Below are positions 60,712 through 64,000 of a DNA stretch of 64,000 nucleotides, one piece after another. The notes beneath the pieces are model-generated. The model had not been told where the DNA came from. It did not search any database and was given only the letters and a program-made list of their open reading frames with translations. Every line of letters starts with the position of its first letter. The stretch's first letter is position 1. Origin of the DNA: Paenibacillus mellifer (GTDB taxonomy: Bacteria > Bacillota > Bacilli > Paenibacillales > Paenibacillaceae); the NCBI RefSeq assembly GCF_023195895.1, contig NZ_JALPRK010000001.1:248001-312000 (forward strand), written 5' to 3'. The translations under genes were made by a program, and so were the position numbers.

Positions 60712-61918
60712 TTGGGCTCACCTCCTTGGATTCATGATGGCTCTCTCCGGCAAGGGCTCCCAACACGGCGCCACGTACGATTACGCCAAGCAAGCGCTCT
60801 TGCTCGTCAATGACCGCAAGCGGCACCTTGGACGAGCTGGTGACCTCAAACAGATCACTCAGCACGGTGTCCGGCGCCACGCGAGGGCCGTCCGTGATCA
60901 GAATCTCCTCGAGGCCCATACTGGATTTGGCGGCGCGGGAGGCATCTTCGGCTGTAATTACGCCAAGCAGCTGTTTGCCCCGACCGATGACGAACAGGTT
61001 AGAGATCCCACGTTCGCGCATCAGTTCGAGGGCGACACGTGGCCCCCGATCCAGGGTGACCGCCTCCGGCCGGCGCATGACGCGGGCCGCTGTCAGCACC
61101 TTGGACAGATCCACATCCTCGATAAATCGTTCAACATAACGGTTGGCAGGGTTCATCAGCATTTCCTCTGGCGTACCGATCTGAACGAGCGCGCCGTCTT
61201 TCATTAAAGCGATCCGATCACCGAGGCGCAGCGCCTCATCCAGATCATGCGTAATGAAGACGATCGTCTTCTTCATTTTCTCCTGCAGCTCCAGCAACTC
61301 GTCTTGCATGTCGCGGCGAATGAGGGGATCGAGTGCGCTAAACGCTTCGTCCATCAACAGGATTTCCGGATCATTGGCAAGCGCACGAGCCAAGCCGACC
61401 CGCTGCTGCATGCCGCCACTGAGCTGATCCGGCATCTTGAGCTCCCAGCCTTTCAAACCAACGAGCTCGAGCGCCTGCATCGCTTTGTCGCGGCGTTCTT
61501 TTTTCGCAACTTTCTGGATTTCCAGTCCATATTCCACGTTCTGAAGAACGGTCCGATGCGGGAATAAGGCGAACTTCTGGAACACCATGCTGATCGATTT
61601 GCGCCGTACTTCACGTAATTCGGCTTTGTTCATTTTGCGGAGATCCCGTCCGTGCAGCAGGATTTCGCCGGCCGTCGGCTCAATTAAGCGATTGAGCATG
61701 CGAACCAGCGTCGATTTGCCGCTCCCGGACAAGCCCATGATGACGAATATCTCGCCTTCCCGAATGTCCAGGCTGACCTGTCCGACGCCGACCGTGATCC
61801 CCTTGTCTTTAAGTAGACGTTCTTTGGTGTAACCTTGCTTCAATAAGGGAATGCCCTGCTCTGGATGAGGGCCAAATAACTTACTGACTTCACGTACTTG
61901 CAATAATGGCTGATTCAT
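60671..61918 (-). CDS. opuAA: glycine betaine ABC ATPase with CBS domains
   Basis: 415 residues: ATPase with Walker A GLSGSGKSTLVRML, signature LSGGMQQRVGLARAL and Walker B LLMDEAFSALDP, followed by two CBS domains (about 270-395) that sense ionic strength in OpuA. A His/Glu-rich tail (GESHHESKEVSPNEVHTE) extends beyond the usual end. First gene of the operon; GAGGAG site. Confidence 0.94.
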   Translation of the reverse strand: MNQPLLQVREVSKLFGPHPEQGIPLLKQGYTKERLLKDKGITVGVGQVSLDIREGEIFVIMGLSGSGKSTLVRMLNRLIEPTAGEILLHGRDLRKMNKAELREVRRKSISMVFQKFALFPHRTVLQNVEYGLEIQKVAKKERRDKAMQALELVGLKGWELKMPDQLSGGMQQRVGLARALANDPEILLMDEAFSALDPLIRRDMQDELLELQEKMKKTIVFITHDLDEALRLGDRIALMKDGALVQIGTPEEMLMNPANRYVERFIEDVDLSKVLTAARVMRRPEAVTLDRGPRVALELMRERGISNLFVIGRGKQLLGVITAEDASRAAKSSMGLEEILITDGPRVAPDTVLSDLFEVTSSSKVPLAVIDEQERLLGVIVRGAVLGALAGESHHESKEVSPNEVHTEIAVSRVD

Positions 61919-62012
61919 AGATTCACTCCTCTTCTAAATCCTTCAGTTCCCCCTTCGATATCAGCTCGCTGCAAGAAAGTGGCCTAGCGAGGCGGTATCG
62001 CATCAACCCGTG

Positions 62013-62039
62013 ATGTAAGCTTAACAAACCTTCTGTCAA
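62013..62039 (-). promoter_or_regulatory. candidate promoter of opuA
   Basis: On the minus strand TTGACA, 15-16 bases, TTACAT. The -35 is perfect; the -10 is weak and the spacing short, as often seen for salt-induced genes. The 350-base gap between opuAA and the regulator holds no gene. Confidence 0.5.
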
Positions 62040-62269
62040 GAACGCAAAGCCTAAAACCGTACATAAGGTACGTACAGAAAAAACTGAACGTAAGGAACTT
62101 CAGGATAACTCCGGAATTCTCCCAAATGCTACCTAGGCTGCTTCTTTACATTTGGTCTTGACTTTCTTAAGATAGAATAAGCGTTGAGCCGCATAGAAAC
62201 ATAGAGTTCGCGGGATCAACACTTTACAGCCGAAGAGTTTTTTTTGCAAATGGATAGGAGGTTGCAAGC

Positions 62270-62824
62270 ATGAGCTTGGACCAGCTCACCGATGAGCAAC
62301 AGGTATTATTAATGAAGGTACGCAAGCGTGTGATCGAGGCGATTGGACGAAATATGGATTTGTATGGGGTCTCTTTATCGACAGGGCACTTGTACGGTCT
62401 ATTATTCTTTGCCGACAAACCGATGACCCTTGATGAGATGGGCATGGAGATGAAGATGAGCAAAACCAGCATGAGTACGGGAGTCCGCACCCTGTTGGAT
62501 CTCAAAATGGTCAATAAAGTGTGGGAGAAAGGCTCCCGCAAGGACTTATATGAAGTGGAGTACGACTGGTACCAAACGTTTACGGACTTTTTCGCAATTA
62601 AATGGAGAAAAGCGGTGGAAAGTAATATCTTGGTGCTGCGCCGCTCCATTGAGGAATTGACCAAAGCGATGGCGGAGGAGTCGGAAGGACCGCTTCGCCG
62701 AGTGCTGGAGGAAGACGTCCGCAAGATGAAGGAAACGGTGAAGTATTATGAATGGCTGGACCGGTTGATCGATACGATGGAAAGCGGAGAGATCTACAAG
62801 CTGGTCCCGAAGGAAACGGAATAA
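62270..62824 (+). CDS. GbsR-type (MarR-like) regulator
   Basis: 184-residue winged-helix regulator of the GbsR/OpcR group: EVRKRVIEAIGRNMDLYG-like KVRKRVIEAIGRNMDLYG, GLLFFADKPMTLDEM and MSKTSMSTGVRTLLDLKMV, then a C-terminal dimer helix. Such proteins repress choline or betaine uptake genes and lie beside them. Divergent from opuA, which it probably controls. AGGAGG site. Confidence 0.9.
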   Translation: MSLDQLTDEQQVLLMKVRKRVIEAIGRNMDLYGVSLSTGHLYGLLFFADKPMTLDEMGMEMKMSKTSMSTGVRTLLDLKMVNKVWEKGSRKDLYEVEYDWYQTFTDFFAIKWRKAVESNILVLRRSIEELTKAMAEESEGPLRRVLEEDVRKMKETVKYYEWLDRLIDTMESGEIYKLVPKETE

Positions 62825-62845
62825 CTCTTCTATATATAGAAAAAG

Positions 62846-62898
62846 AAACGCTTATCCCAAGGCGCCATCCGTTGGCTGCAGGGAATAAGCGTTTTTTT
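62846..62898. terminator. intrinsic terminator between regulator and hydrolase gene
   Basis: AAACGCTTATCCC / GGGAATAAGCGTTT with a long loop and seven T on the plus strand. Confidence 0.85.
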
Positions 62899-62903
62899 GC
62901 GTG

Positions 62904-64000
62904 TCAGTAGACTCCGATATCGTCCAGCATCAGCTTGGCAGAGCCACCGCTTAGGCGGAAGGCCAACCCCTGAATTCCGGTGCCGGGGTTAAAGGCCGGA
63001 TTGGCTGCCTGGAAGTCCGCCAGGGCCAGCCGGTACGTTTGAAATACCGCTTCCGTCGGATGCTTGTATTTCCCGCCCGACAAGTGACGGTCCAGCCAGG
63101 GGTGGATCGTGAACGAAGTGACGGGCAACGGTTCGGTGTCCATAAATTTGGTCAGGGGCAGGCGGACGGAGGTACCGTTGCCATCGGTCAACTCGACCTC
63201 GACTCGAACGGTTCCTTCGGCCAATGCGGCGTCCGGCGTAACGTTATCCTCCAGCTCAAAACTGCGGTCAGTCAACGAGAAAGCCAATTCCTCCGGTTTG
63301 CCGCTGGTTGGCAGCGGAGCGCCTTGCTCCCAGCTTAGTGCGTAAGCGGACGGCTCATTGCCGCTCATCCGGCGCTCCAGGACGATCCCTCGGGACGGCT
63401 TGACGCCGTTTTGCCGGTTCTTCGCATCCTCTTCCTTCCAGGCTAACCCGCTGGCCGCCGCTTTTCCTCCACCGGGCAACGTCACTCGGTTCGAATCCTC
63501 GTCGTAGCGGGCCCAAGCCGTAAATACACCGCTCTCGAACCGATTGTAATACGCGGTGTCCGGGAGCCAGGCTAGCCCGGTGCGGTAATCCTGCAGCAGC
63601 GGGAGGTACCGGCCTGGTTCGCCGTCGTTCCCGGGCTCCCCGTCACGCAGCGTTTCTTCGAAGAAAGCCGAGAGGTACACCTTGGCGATGCTTCGCTGAT
63701 TGGTCGGCGACAGCATCCCGTCCCGGCTAAGCAGGATTCCCTTCGGATAGCTGACGTCGCGACCGCCCCAGCTGCTGTTGAATTGGCTGTGATTGGCGTC
63801 CCCGATGTACAGGGAAGCCTTGAACCGCTCCTCACCTAGCGAATAACTCGTTCGCATGTACTGCCGGTCGCCGTCGAAGTCGCTGACGTCGCCGTCCCGC
63901 GCGCCTTGGAGCGTTAAATAGCTGATATCTTTCAGTTGAGTGACCTTGCCGTCCACTTTCCTGTCGGTAGGTGCAATGGCGGCAACGGCCTCGATCCGGT
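62904..64000 (-). CDS. probable secreted alpha/beta hydrolase, C-terminal part (runs off the window)
   Basis: The frame is open from the right edge; about 364 residues are visible and the start is missing. Near the left part of the visible protein, YIGDANHSQFNSSWGG looks like the catalytic His region of alpha/beta hydrolases that read GANHxQFN. Later blocks (residues about 150 on) are beta-rich, ending in TEAVFQTYRLALADFQAANP and KLMLDDIGVY, like a carbohydrate-binding or jelly-roll domain. Substrate unknown. Confidence 0.75.
   Translation of the reverse strand, partial: RIEAVAAIAPTDRKVDGKVTQLKDISYLTLQGARDGDVSDFDGDRQYMRTSYSLGEERFKASLYIGDANHSQFNSSWGGRDVSYPKGILLSRDGMLSPTNQRSIAKVYLSAFFEETLRDGEPGNDGEPGRYLPLLQDYRTGLAWLPDTAYYNRFESGVFTAWARYDEDSNRVTLPGGGKAAASGLAWKEEDAKNRQNGVKPSRGIVLERRMSGNEPSAYALSWEQGAPLPTSGKPEELAFSLTDRSFELEDNVTPDAALAEGTVRVEVELTDGNGTSVRLPLTKFMDTEPLPVTSFTIHPWLDRHLSGGKYKHPTEAVFQTYRLALADFQAANPAFNPGTGIQGLAFRLSGGSAKLMLDDIGVY

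Overview
The window looks like chromosome from a spore-forming, moderately GC-rich Firmicute of the Paenibacillus type. Three things suggest this: the gene order tsaE-tsaB-rimI-tsaD ... ABC-F - moaC - tat - groESL, which I recall as an expanded version of the Bacillus subtilis ydi-gro region; strong AGGAGG-type ribosome sites with sigma-A promoters; and a sugar locus run by a YesMN-like two-component pair and binding-protein ABC genes. I could not run a database search, so the genus is an inference. I see no rRNA, tRNA, insertion sequence, prophage or CRISPR array.

Layout. 1-5.3 kb: an asymmetric heterodimeric ABC exporter (5' end cut) and a two-gene BcrA-type ABC system. 5.3-6.8 kb: a first bactofilin / M23 peptidase pair. 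7-11.5 kb: cardiolipin synthase, then end-joining repair genes (separate LigD-type polymerase and ligase genes, and Ku). 11.9-14.8 kb: the tRNA t6A genes tsaE, tsaB, tsaD with rimI. 14.8-17.7 kb: a second bactofilin / M23 pair and a chromosomal ParM-like actin. 17.9-24.3 kb: small metabolic and envelope genes, including an AAC(3)-type acetyltransferase, rhodanese, cysK and lipoproteins. 24.3-32.6 kb: a DnaA-box cluster, an ABC-F protein, 5-formyl-THF cyclo-ligase, moaC, mogA, tatAC and CIRCE-controlled groESL. 32.7-51.7 kb: carbohydrate region with oxidoreductase / AraC / oxidoreductase, an orphan oligopeptide-type permease, a histidine kinase / AraC response regulator pair, a sugar ABC importer without an ATPase, DUF2264, heparinase II/III-like and GH88 genes, and an ArsR-type regulator facing a GH51 arabinofuranosidase. 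51.7-58.4 kb: SRAP protein, stalk-domain protein, patatin, a lone AT-rich HsdR_N-like nuclease, an ASCH protein, YjfB and a glycosyltransferase. 58.9-62.8 kb: glycine betaine importer opuA and a divergent GbsR-type regulator. At the right edge is the C-terminal part of a probable alpha/beta hydrolase.

The most unusual content is between genes. Two 184-bp copies of an ungapped palindromic element lie 47 kb apart. Two arrays of short AT-rich cores repeat every 51-52 bp. A DnaA-box cluster sits beside the ABC-F gene, near where I recall one in B. subtilis. Two near-identical operators control the ArsR / arabinofuranosidase pair. Among genes, the best candidates for unexplored biology are the lone HsdR_N-like nuclease, the doubled bactofilin / M23 module beside a ParM-like actin, and the ArsR regulator with a long sugar-binding-like C-terminal domain.
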